This document shows positions 1 through 7,217 of a stretch of 64,000 nt of DNA, one piece after another (position 1 is the stretch's first letter; every line of letters begins with the position of its first letter). Under the pieces are notes generated by a model, which was not told where the DNA came from, searched no databases, and saw only the letters and a program-made list of their open reading frames with translations. Source of the stretch: Xenophilus sp. AP218F (lineage in GTDB: Bacteria > Pseudomonadota > Gammaproteobacteria > Burkholderiales > Chromobacteriaceae); NCBI GenBank assembly GCA_002213445.1, contig NJIE01000018.1, positions 23,739 to 87,738 on the forward strand, written 5' to 3'. Both the position numbers and the translations under genes were made by a program.

Positions 1-1
1 T

Positions 2-907
2 TTTGCATTGGTAGACGCGCCATCCACGATCAAACCCAACGACGTGAAGGCTTTGACCAGCTGGCGCGGCACGATCGCCGGCACGGTGGATACGCTGAAA
101 TACGGCGCAGCGTATTACCCGTTCCTGAACACCCCGCTGCAGGCCCAGCCCGATACTGGAAAAATCGTGGTCGCCGGCACCCTCAAGAAGATCACCGTTG
201 ACGAGAACGGCAAGGAACAGACGGCATCGTCCACCATGCCGGAAACCACTCTGGCCGCCTTGCTCAAGAAATACACCGGCTCGCAGCTGGAAGCTCAAAC
301 GCTGGCCCTGCTGGCGCAACAAACGCTGACCCTGCCGCCCTCCGCCGCCATCGCCGGCGTCTACGCCCAGACCGACGCCGCCCGCGGCGTGTGGAAGGCA
401 CCGGCCAACGTCCCGCTCGCCGCCGTCAACGGCCCCGCCGTCATCGTCACCGCCGAACAGCAGGGCGAATTCAACGTCGACGCCACCGCCGGCAAGTCCA
501 TCAACGTCATCCGCGCCTTCACCGGCCAGGGCTCGCTGGTATGGGGCGCCCGCACCCTCGCCGGCAACAGCAACGAGTGGCGCTACATCAACGTCCGCCG
601 CCTGTTCAACATGGTGGAGGAGTCGGTCAAGAAGGCCACCGCCTTCGCCATGTTCGAACCCAATACCCCGATGACCTGGCTCAAGGTGAAGTCGATGATC
701 GACTCCTACCTCACCGGCCTGTGGAAGCAGGGCGCGCTGTTCGGCGATACCGCCGAGCAGGCCTTCTTCGTCACCGTCGGCCTGGGCACCACCATGACCG
801 AAGACGACATCAACAACGGCTACATGAACATCAAGATCGGCCTCGCCGCCGTCCGCCCCGCCGAGTTCATCGAGCTGGCCTTCTCCCACAAATCCATCGG
901 CGCTTAA
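2..907 (+). CDS. eCIS contractile sheath protein, 5' end outside window
   Basis: C-terminal part of a tail sheath subunit (Afp2/3/4 type), which contracts around the inner tube to drive injection. The frame is open to the left edge: codons before the first possible start read FALVDAP, matching RFALIDPVV inside the complete sheath at 1433. The gene therefore begins upstream and no start lies in the window. The last ~198 residues (from LAQQTLTLPPSAAIAGVYA on) are identical to the second sheath. The upstream half is different, including a segment of roughly 50 residues that looks like an exposed variable domain. It is followed 16 bp later by a tube gene. Having several sheath paralogues is normal in Afp/PVC systems; exact identity of one half is not. 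Confidence 0.9.
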   Translation, partial: FALVDAPSTIKPNDVKALTSWRGTIAGTVDTLKYGAAYYPFLNTPLQAQPDTGKIVVAGTLKKITVDENGKEQTASSTMPETTLAALLKKYTGSQLEAQTLALLAQQTLTLPPSAAIAGVYAQTDAARGVWKAPANVPLAAVNGPAVIVTAEQQGEFNVDATAGKSINVIRAFTGQGSLVWGARTLAGNSNEWRYINVRRLFNMVEESVKKATAFAMFEPNTPMTWLKVKSMIDSYLTGLWKQGALFGDTAEQAFFVTVGLGTTMTEDDINNGYMNIKIGLAAVRPAEFIELAFSHKSIGA

Positions 908-1380
908 GCGCTAGGAGCCCGACATGGCCGTCAAACCACAAGATATCGCCAACACCTATCCCATCCCGGTCTACCGCTTCGTCGTCTCCGTCGGCGGCGA
1001 ATCGCTGTCCTTCTCCGAAGTCTCCGGCCTCGACATCGCCTACGAGACCATCACCTACAAGCACGGCATGGGCAAAATCCATATGCCGGGCCAGCAGTCC
1101 GACATCAACATCACCCTCAAGCGCGGCCTGGTGAAGAAGCAGACCCAGTTCTACGACTGGATCCACTCCATCTCCCTCAACCAGATCGACAAGCGCGACA
1201 TCACCGTCAGCCTCACCGACGCCACCGGCCAGAAACCGGTCGTCACCTGGAACATCGCCAACGCCTTCCCCAAGAAGCTCACCGCCCCGAGCTTCAACGG
1301 CGGCTCCAACGAAGTTTCCGTCGAGCAGCTTGAACTGATGGCCGACGACATCACCGTCACCTTCCACTAAGCCGCGCCGC
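311..1380 (+). repeat. 1,070-bp perfect direct repeat, copy 1
   Basis: By reading the two stretches side by side, 311-1380 equals 2309-3378 at an offset of 1998 bp. The match breaks immediately on both sides (g310 vs c2308; g1381 vs t3379). It covers the 3' half of the sheath gene and all of the tube gene. Frame-by-frame translations of both copies agree on both strands. Confidence 0.93.
924..1370 (+). CDS. eCIS inner tube protein (copy 1)
   Basis: A 148-residue protein of the phage T4 gp19-like tail tube family (Afp1/Afp5 type), whose hexamers stack into the hollow inner tube that is fired through the sheath. Typical features are the YRFVVSVGG start, SFSEVSGLDIAYE, KRGLV and the VSVEQLELMADDITV ending. 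Its length is usual for the family. Start ATG 924 follows an AGGAG-like site after the sheath stop. The protein is identical, residue for residue, to the one at 2922 because both lie in the perfect 1,070-bp repeat. Confidence 0.93.
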   Translation: MAVKPQDIANTYPIPVYRFVVSVGGESLSFSEVSGLDIAYETITYKHGMGKIHMPGQQSDINITLKRGLVKKQTQFYDWIHSISLNQIDKRDITVSLTDATGQKPVVTWNIANAFPKKLTAPSFNGGSNEVSVEQLELMADDITVTFH

Positions 1381-1432
1381 GCGCGCTTCGGCGCGGCCCG
1401 CGCGCCGCGTCCCTTTCCCCAAGGCAAATATC

Positions 1433-2905
1433 ATGAGCAAACCGTATACCACTCCCGACGTTTACGTGACCGAGGTTTCCACCCTGCCGCCGTCCGTGGT
1501 GCAAGTGGCCACCGCCATCCCGGCCTTCATCGGCTATGTGGAAAAAGCGCTGGACGACAACGGCAAGTCGATCGATGTCGGCATCGAAGCCAAAAACGAC
1601 AAGGGCGTTTCCAACGGTAAAAGCATCGTCACCCGCCGCATCGGCTCGATGCTGGAATACGAACAGTATTTCGGCGTCGGCGCGCCGCAATCGGGCACAG
1701 TCAAGAAAGGCAGCAACGGCCTGACTTTCCAGGCTGACCCGCAGTCTTTCATTCTCTACTACGCGCTGCAGCACTTCTACGCCAACGGCGGCGGCGAGGC
1801 CTATATCGTGGCGGTGGGCGATTACCAGGCAACGCCCTCGGCCGGCGACTTCCAGAAGGGCATCGCCAAGACCGAGGAGCTGGACGAAGTGACGCTGTTG
1901 CTGGCGCCGGAAGCCAGCCTGCTGAAGGTGACCACTACGCCCGCAGATCCCACAACCACCCCGGCCACTCCCGAAATCATCGTGCATTCGGACTACTACG
2001 GCAAAGTCGTCGCCGACATGCTGAGCCAGGCGAAAAAGCTGGGCGACCGCTTCGCGCTGATCGACCCGGTCGTCAAGGACAAAGACGGCCATGCTCTTTC
2101 CCTGAGCGCTTTTCGCAGCATTTTGCGCGATAACCTCACCGGCACCATCGATCAGCTGAAATACGGCGCGGCCTACTATCCGCAGCTGAACAGCAGCATC
2201 GCCCCGGCGATTGGCGATGGTTCGAAAATCAAGCTGAGCGGCTTCAGCCAGGCCTCGCTCGACAAACTTGGCGTCGCCACCGCCGAATACGCCCAGGTGG
2301 CGGCCTTCCTGGCGCAACAAACGCTGACCCTGCCGCCCTCCGCCGCCATCGCCGGCGTCTACGCCCAGACCGACGCCGCCCGCGGCGTGTGGAAGGCACC
2401 GGCCAACGTCCCGCTCGCCGCCGTCAACGGCCCCGCCGTCATCGTCACCGCCGAACAGCAGGGCGAATTCAACGTCGACGCCACCGCCGGCAAGTCCATC
2501 AACGTCATCCGCGCCTTCACCGGCCAGGGCTCGCTGGTATGGGGCGCCCGCACCCTCGCCGGCAACAGCAACGAGTGGCGCTACATCAACGTCCGCCGCC
2601 TGTTCAACATGGTGGAGGAGTCGGTCAAGAAGGCCACCGCCTTCGCCATGTTCGAACCCAATACCCCGATGACCTGGCTCAAGGTGAAGTCGATGATCGA
2701 CTCCTACCTCACCGGCCTGTGGAAGCAGGGCGCGCTGTTCGGCGATACCGCCGAGCAGGCCTTCTTCGTCACCGTCGGCCTGGGCACCACCATGACCGAA
2801 GACGACATCAACAACGGCTACATGAACATCAAGATCGGCCTCGCCGCCGTCCGCCCCGCCGAGTTCATCGAGCTGGCCTTCTCCCACAAATCCATCGGCG
2901 CTTAA
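1433..2905 (+). CDS. eCIS contractile sheath protein, complete
   Basis: A 490-residue tail sheath subunit. The N-terminus MSKPYTTPDVYVTEVSTLP is typical of Afp/PVC sheaths. The mid-region (DRFALIDPVV, QLKYGAAYYP) and the C-terminal half (PPSAAIAGVYAQTD, GINVIRAF-like, RLFNMVEESVKKA, EFIELAFSH) follow the family layout. The C-terminal handle domain that binds the tube is encoded within the 1,070-bp perfect repeat shared with the partial sheath at 2-907. The N-terminal and surface portions differ. It is followed after 16 bp by an identical tube gene, giving a sheath-tube-sheath-tube array. Confidence 0.95.
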   Translation: MSKPYTTPDVYVTEVSTLPPSVVQVATAIPAFIGYVEKALDDNGKSIDVGIEAKNDKGVSNGKSIVTRRIGSMLEYEQYFGVGAPQSGTVKKGSNGLTFQADPQSFILYYALQHFYANGGGEAYIVAVGDYQATPSAGDFQKGIAKTEELDEVTLLLAPEASLLKVTTTPADPTTTPATPEIIVHSDYYGKVVADMLSQAKKLGDRFALIDPVVKDKDGHALSLSAFRSILRDNLTGTIDQLKYGAAYYPQLNSSIAPAIGDGSKIKLSGFSQASLDKLGVATAEYAQVAAFLAQQTLTLPPSAAIAGVYAQTDAARGVWKAPANVPLAAVNGPAVIVTAEQQGEFNVDATAGKSINVIRAFTGQGSLVWGARTLAGNSNEWRYINVRRLFNMVEESVKKATAFAMFEPNTPMTWLKVKSMIDSYLTGLWKQGALFGDTAEQAFFVTVGLGTTMTEDDINNGYMNIKIGLAAVRPAEFIELAFSHKSIGA

Positions 2906-3378
2906 GCGCTAGGAGCCCGACATGGCCGTCAAACCACAAGATATCGCCAACACCTATCCCATCCCGGTCTACCGCTTCGTCGTCTCCGTCGGCGGCGAAT
3001 CGCTGTCCTTCTCCGAAGTCTCCGGCCTCGACATCGCCTACGAGACCATCACCTACAAGCACGGCATGGGCAAAATCCATATGCCGGGCCAGCAGTCCGA
3101 CATCAACATCACCCTCAAGCGCGGCCTGGTGAAGAAGCAGACCCAGTTCTACGACTGGATCCACTCCATCTCCCTCAACCAGATCGACAAGCGCGACATC
3201 ACCGTCAGCCTCACCGACGCCACCGGCCAGAAACCGGTCGTCACCTGGAACATCGCCAACGCCTTCCCCAAGAAGCTCACCGCCCCGAGCTTCAACGGCG
3301 GCTCCAACGAAGTTTCCGTCGAGCAGCTTGAACTGATGGCCGACGACATCACCGTCACCTTCCACTAAGCCGCGCCGC
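2309..3378 (+). repeat. 1,070-bp perfect direct repeat, copy 2
   Basis: Second copy of the repeat at 311-1380. It contains the 3' half of the complete sheath gene and the second tube gene, and ends 10 bp after the tube stop codon. Complete identity implies recent duplication or ongoing gene conversion. Confidence 0.93.
2922..3368 (+). CDS. eCIS inner tube protein (copy 2)
   Basis: A gp19-like tail tube protein of 148 residues, identical to the product of 924-1370. In Afp-type loci different tube paralogues usually form the shaft and the baseplate-proximal rings. Here two genes encode the same protein, and a third, diverged tube-like gene follows at 3421. Start ATG lies after an AGGAG-like site 16 bp downstream of the sheath stop. 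Confidence 0.93.
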   Translation: MAVKPQDIANTYPIPVYRFVVSVGGESLSFSEVSGLDIAYETITYKHGMGKIHMPGQQSDINITLKRGLVKKQTQFYDWIHSISLNQIDKRDITVSLTDATGQKPVVTWNIANAFPKKLTAPSFNGGSNEVSVEQLELMADDITVTFH

Positions 3379-3420
3379 TCCGGCCGGCCGCCAGGCGGCC
3401 GGCCGGAGCAAGGATTCCGC

Positions 3421-3876
3421 ATGGCCAAAACCATCCTGCCCTATCTCGCCGCCTACCGCTTCGCCGTCACCATGACGGTGGGGCTGAAAATGATCGCCAG
3501 CGACCTGCGCTTCCAGTCGGTGGGCAACCTCGACCTGGAACGCAAGCTGGAATGGCAAAACGGACAAGCCTTCCTGATCAAGGACGAGAGCATCAAGACC
3601 TTGACGCTCAAGCGCGGGCTGATCGCGCCGGGCAACGCCAAGGACAACCCGCTGGAAGACGCGACCCGGCAACAGATCACCCTCTGGAGCGAACGTCTGG
3701 TGCGCACCGACCTGCTGATCAACGCCTTGGACGACAAAGGCCAGCCCAAGGCCACCTGGAAAGTGGACGGCGCGGTGCTGCGCAAGATCGACTGGGGCGG
3801 CCTCGACGCCGGCCGCAACGAGATCCTGCTGGAAGAAATGCAGTTTGAATACCGCGTATTGCGTCCGTTCTCATGA
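3421..3876 (+). CDS. eCIS tube-initiator protein, Afp5-like
   Basis: A 151-residue member of the gp19-like tube family, clearly diverged from the two identical tube genes upstream. It keeps YRFAVTM at the start, a KTLTLKRGL strand, and a C-terminal EILLEEMQFEYRVL strand like the VSVEQLELMADD end of the shaft tube. In Afp/PVC the corresponding protein (Afp5) forms the first ring on top of the spike. An A-GGA site precedes ATG 3421. Its stop overlaps the next start (ATGA at 3873), suggesting translational coupling to the Afp6-like peptide. Confidence 0.88.
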   Translation: MAKTILPYLAAYRFAVTMTVGLKMIASDLRFQSVGNLDLERKLEWQNGQAFLIKDESIKTLTLKRGLIAPGNAKDNPLEDATRQQITLWSERLVRTDLLINALDDKGQPKATWKVDGAVLRKIDWGGLDAGRNEILLEEMQFEYRVLRPFS

Positions 3877-4025
3877 CCATCCTGATCAAAGAGCTGAGCG
3901 TGCGGGTGGAGGTGGCCGCGCCGCCCGCCGCGCCCAAGCCGTCCGCGCCGCCGCCGGCCCCGCAACTGGCGCAACGCCTGCTGCGCCTGGCGCTGCAAAG
4001 CCAGCGCCGCCGCCAGCGCTGGTAA
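3873..4025 (+). CDS. Small Afp6-like (DUF5908-type) protein
   Basis: A 50-residue protein too short for most gene finders. It starts MTILIKELSVRVEV, has a Pro/Ala linker, and ends in a strongly basic tail (LRLALQSQRRRQRW). The beta-strand start, short length, basic end and position between the Afp5-like tube and the LysM protein match the small Afp6/DUF5908 proteins of eCIS loci. Their role is unclear, perhaps in baseplate assembly. It overlaps the upstream gene by ATGA, and the next gene starts 19 bp downstream with a GGAGA-type site. Confidence 0.8.
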   Translation: MTILIKELSVRVEVAAPPAAPKPSAPPPAPQLAQRLLRLALQSQRRRQRW

Positions 4026-4044
4026 CTCTGGAGACAACAGCCAC

Positions 4045-4758
4045 ATGAGCGATTCAAGTTTGCCGCAACTGACCCTGCAGGCCTATCTGGACAAGGACTG
4101 CAGCCAGACCAAGGGCAACGGCTGGATCATTCCCTACCAGCCGGGCAGCCTGAAGCTGACGCTGAACAACGAACAAAAAGAAACCAAGGTGCTGGGCTCG
4201 ACCAGCAAGGTCGCCTACCAGGGCACGCCGGCGGCCACGCTGACGGTCACCTTGCTGCTGTACAAGGTGTACTACGAGGATTGGCAAGCGTTCCAGTCAG
4301 GCAAGGGCCGCGCGGTCAAGGAGCAGCTCAAGCTGCTGTACGAAAGCCTGTACCAGGTCAACGGCGACACCCATCAACCCTCCTTCGTCACCGTAGACTG
4401 GGGCGAAGACCTGCTGCTGCCCTACGCCGGCAAGAAATTCCGCGGCGTGCTCACCCGCGCCGACGCCAGCGAGCAGCACAACGACGGCAAGGGCACGCCC
4501 ACCTACATCAAGGTGGAATGCTCGTTCACCGAGATTCCGCCGGACGTGGACGCCAAGAAGAACTCGCCCGACCTCACCCACTACCGCAAGGTGGTGGCGG
4601 GCGACCGGCTGGACTACAAGACCTGGCAGATCTACGGAGACGGTTCGCTAACGCCACAGGTGGCGCGCGGCAACGATCTGGACAGCCCGCGCCTGATCGC
4701 GCCCGGCCAGGTGCTGAGCTTCCCGCCCTTCTCCACCAGCGTGGAGAGCCAGCCATGA
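4045..4758 (+). CDS. eCIS LysM-containing baseplate hub protein, Afp7-like
   Basis: A 237-residue protein. Residues ~1-165 form a CIS tube-like domain (QAYLDKDCSQTKG, PGSLKLTLNNEQKET, AKKNSPDLTHYRKV). The C-terminal ~50 residues resemble a LysM motif (VAGDRLDYKTWQIYGD...RLIAPGQVLSFPP), as in gp53/Afp7 proteins that attach the hub to the baseplate. Length matches the family. The stop overlaps the following VgrG-like start (ATGA at 4755). Here LysM is a structural baseplate module, not evidence of a peptidoglycan enzyme. Confidence 0.9.
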   Translation: MSDSSLPQLTLQAYLDKDCSQTKGNGWIIPYQPGSLKLTLNNEQKETKVLGSTSKVAYQGTPAATLTVTLLLYKVYYEDWQAFQSGKGRAVKEQLKLLYESLYQVNGDTHQPSFVTVDWGEDLLLPYAGKKFRGVLTRADASEQHNDGKGTPTYIKVECSFTEIPPDVDAKKNSPDLTHYRKVVAGDRLDYKTWQIYGDGSLTPQVARGNDLDSPRLIAPGQVLSFPPFSTSVESQP

Positions 4759-6347
4759 CCGATATCGCCTGCTCGATCGGCAGCGTCAAGCTGCAAGCCT
4801 GGCACCTGGCGCGCATGGAGTGCGAAGCCGCCGCCAACCAGCCCACGCGGCTGACTCTGGACATCGCCGGCGACAGCCTGGATGACGCCGCCTGGCCCAA
4901 GGGCGCGGACACCGTCGAGCTGGGCAGCGCCGTCTCGCTCGACCTGACCCCGGATGGCGAGAAACAACCCAAGACCCTGTTCAAGGGCCTGCTCACCGAA
5001 CGGCGGCTGGTGCTGGACGGCGACCAGGCGCTGCTGCGCCTGGTATGCCACTGCAGCGCGGTGAAGGCCGGCGTCGGCGCGCTCGGCGCGGTCAAGAAAG
5101 ACAAGATCAAGGACGGCGCGCTGGTCAAGGAAGTGCTGGAAACAGCCGGCGTCGCGCTGGCCGGCAAGCAGGCCAAGGCCGACAGCGAGCATCCGCAACG
5201 GGTGCTGCCGCCGGTCACTCCCTGGCTGTACGCGCGGCATCTGGCCGCCGCCAACGGCCTGGTGCTGGTTTCCAGCGCCGACGGCGTGGCGCTGCACGAC
5301 CCGCAAGCCAAGAGCAAGGCCCAGCTCTTCAAACTGGGGCTATCCGCCTTGCTGAGCGTGGAGTTGGCCGAGGATGCGGAAGACGCCATCCCCGAAGCCG
5401 GCGTCGACGCCTGGAGCGTCAAGGAGCAATCCACGCCGGCCACCCAGCCGGCCAAGGCCGACGACGCCCAATCCGCGCCGGCCGGCAAGCTGGGCCGCAA
5501 GGCGATCAAGACGCGCAGCGCCGCGCCCATTCCCAAAACCGCCTGCGAGGCGCTGGCGCGCGCCCGCGTCGCCCGCGCCGCGCTCGCCTCGCGCCAGGGC
5601 AGCGTGGAAGTCGCCGGCTATCCGCCGGCCTGGGTCGGCGAGCGGATCAAGCTGGACAAGGCGCCCAAGAGTCTGCAGAGCGAATTCTGGGTGGGCGGCG
5701 TCCACGTCACGCTGGACGAGCAAGGCCTGCGCAGCACGCTGCAACTGGGACTGGAGCCGGAACGCTTCGACCCGCCCGCGCCGCTGCCGACGCCGCCGCT
5801 GATGACCGGCGTGATCCAGCCCTACCAGGACGACCCCGCCGCGCTGCTGCGCCTGCCGGTCAAGCTGATGGGCGTGCCCGACCCCGACAACCTCGCCTTC
5901 GCCCGGCTCGCCACGCCGCTGGCCGGCAAGGACCGCGGCCTCTACCTGCCCTTGCAGCCGGACGATGAAGTGGTAGTCGGCTTTCTGGGCGACAGCTGGG
6001 ACTGGCCGGTGATTCTGGGCGCGACGCACAACCCCAAGCAGAAGCCGCCCTTCCCCTACGGCAAGGAAATGCCCAAGCACGGCCTGGTGCTGGAAAAGGA
6101 CACGCAGCAGCTGATCTTCGACGCCAAGGACCAGAACCTGATCCTCGGCAACGACGCCGACACCGACCTCAAGCTTTCCAAGAAAGACGGCCTGGCCGCC
6201 CGGCGCGGCAAAGACTTGCTCAAGCTGGCCAAGGGGGCGGCGCTGCAAAGTCCGGACAACGGCCTGAAGCTGAGCGGCAAAGCCGGCGAGATCAAGAGCG
6301 ACGGCGCGCTCGACATCAAGGTCGGCAGCAGCGTCAACATTTCCTGA
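4755..6347 (+). CDS. eCIS VgrG-like central spike protein, Afp8-like
   Basis: A 530-residue trimeric hub/spike subunit. The N-terminal half is the gp27-like hub (MTDIACSIGSVKLQAWHLARME, MTRLTLDI-like strands, LARARVARAALASRQG). Around residues 355-440 a gp5-type OB-fold is visible (LLRLPVKLMGVPDPDN, GLYLPLQPDDEVVVGFLGDSW, VILGATHNPKQKPPFPYG). The C-terminus has repeated short strands typical of the beta-helical needle (KDGLAARRGKDLLKL, KLSGKAGEIKSDG). There is no extra effector domain at the C-terminus. ATG 4755 is chosen because it overlaps the previous stop. It is followed by the gp25-like and PAAR-like genes, as in Afp. Confidence 0.92.
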   Translation: MTDIACSIGSVKLQAWHLARMECEAAANQPTRLTLDIAGDSLDDAAWPKGADTVELGSAVSLDLTPDGEKQPKTLFKGLLTERRLVLDGDQALLRLVCHCSAVKAGVGALGAVKKDKIKDGALVKEVLETAGVALAGKQAKADSEHPQRVLPPVTPWLYARHLAAANGLVLVSSADGVALHDPQAKSKAQLFKLGLSALLSVELAEDAEDAIPEAGVDAWSVKEQSTPATQPAKADDAQSAPAGKLGRKAIKTRSAAPIPKTACEALARARVARAALASRQGSVEVAGYPPAWVGERIKLDKAPKSLQSEFWVGGVHVTLDEQGLRSTLQLGLEPERFDPPAPLPTPPLMTGVIQPYQDDPAALLRLPVKLMGVPDPDNLAFARLATPLAGKDRGLYLPLQPDDEVVVGFLGDSWDWPVILGATHNPKQKPPFPYGKEMPKHGLVLEKDTQQLIFDAKDQNLILGNDADTDLKLSKKDGLAARRGKDLLKLAKGAALQSPDNGLKLSGKAGEIKSDGALDIKVGSSVNIS

Positions 6348-6357
6348 GGACTTCGCC

Positions 6358-6756
6358 ATGCAAGACAACGCTTTTCTCGGCCAGGGCTGGGCCTTCCCCA
6401 TCCGCTTCCTGCGCCCCGACTTCGTCCAGCTGCAAAGCGGCGAGGGGCTGATCCGCCAATCCATGCGGCTGATCCTCTCCACCCTGCCCGGCGAGCGCGC
6501 GATGCGGCCGGACTTCGGCTCGCAGCTCAACCGCGCCCTGTTCGACGGCGTGGACGGCCGCACCCTGCACAACCTGGAACACAGCGTCCAGGACGCGCTC
6601 TCCCGCTTCGAGCCGCGCATCGACATCAACGACGTCGCCGCCCTGGCCGGCGACGAAGCCGGCCAGGTATGGATACGCGTCGACTACACCGTGCGCGAGA
6701 CCAATACCCGCAACAACCTGGTCTACCCCTTCTGGCTGACCGAGGCTGCGCAATGA
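6358..6756 (+). CDS. eCIS baseplate wedge protein, gp25-like (Afp9-like)
   Basis: A 132-residue protein of the GPW/gp25 family, which initiates sheath polymerisation at the baseplate. Characteristic segments are FLGQGWAFPIRF, the SMRLILSTLPGERAMRPDFG signature around residues 38-58, and VDYTVRETNTRNNLVYPF near the end. ATG follows a GAGGA site. The stop overlaps the next start (ATGA at 6753). Confidence 0.93.
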   Translation: MQDNAFLGQGWAFPIRFLRPDFVQLQSGEGLIRQSMRLILSTLPGERAMRPDFGSQLNRALFDGVDGRTLHNLEHSVQDALSRFEPRIDINDVAALAGDEAGQVWIRVDYTVRETNTRNNLVYPFWLTEAAQ

Positions 6757-7193
6757 GCAAGCAAGCGCTGCTCAGCGGCGACCAGATCCTGTGCAAGGGC
6801 CCGATGGGCAAGGCCATCCTGCTGGCCCCGGTTCCGCTGCCGCTCGCCGGCAGCGGCCAGAAACTCAAAGTGGGCGGCAAGCCGGTGGCGGTGGAAGGCG
6901 ACATCGCCAAATCCAAGCTGCCCGGGCCCTACATAGCCGGCCCGCACGCCATTCCCGGCGTGCTGCTGCTGCAGGCCGACAAGGAAGAAGCCAATCAGCT
7001 GAGCACCAAACTGAAAGTGCGCGGCAAGAAAGTGCTGCTCAAGGAAGCCGCGCCCATCAAAGGCAAGCTCACCGCGCCGGCGATGAAGCCCAATCCGCCG
7101 CCGGCTCCGCCGGAACCGGACAGCACCAGCGAATACAAGGCCCCCAAGGGCGGCACGCCCATCGCCCCGCCCAGCAAGCTCAAGACCGTCTGA
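6753..7193 (+). CDS. eCIS PAAR-like spike tip protein (Afp10-like)
   Basis: A 146-residue protein in the slot of the spike tip. The N-terminal ~60 residues contain PAAR-like short strands and glycines (GDQILCKGPMGKAILLAPVPLPL, VGGKPVAVEGDI, GPYIAGPHAIPGV). The C-terminal third is a Lys/Pro-rich tail without a recognisable toxin domain. The family sharpens the VgrG trimer and may carry cargo. ATG 6753 overlaps the gp25 stop. Assignment rests on position plus a weak PAAR pattern. Confidence 0.78.
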   Translation: MSKQALLSGDQILCKGPMGKAILLAPVPLPLAGSGQKLKVGGKPVAVEGDIAKSKLPGPYIAGPHAIPGVLLLQADKEEANQLSTKLKVRGKKVLLKEAAPIKGKLTAPAMKPNPPPAPPEPDSTSEYKAPKGGTPIAPPSKLKTV

Positions 7194-7217
7194 CACCTCT
7201 CTTACGCAGACCACACC

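Noticed and set aside
1367..2887. 506-residue - strand frame opposite the sheath
   Set aside because: Gly/Asp/Val-rich antisense shadow, repeated in fragments wherever the sheath sequence repeats.
4045..4758. Peptidoglycan hydrolase suggested by LysM
   Set aside because: Position, length and N-terminal domain match the baseplate hub protein; no catalytic domain.
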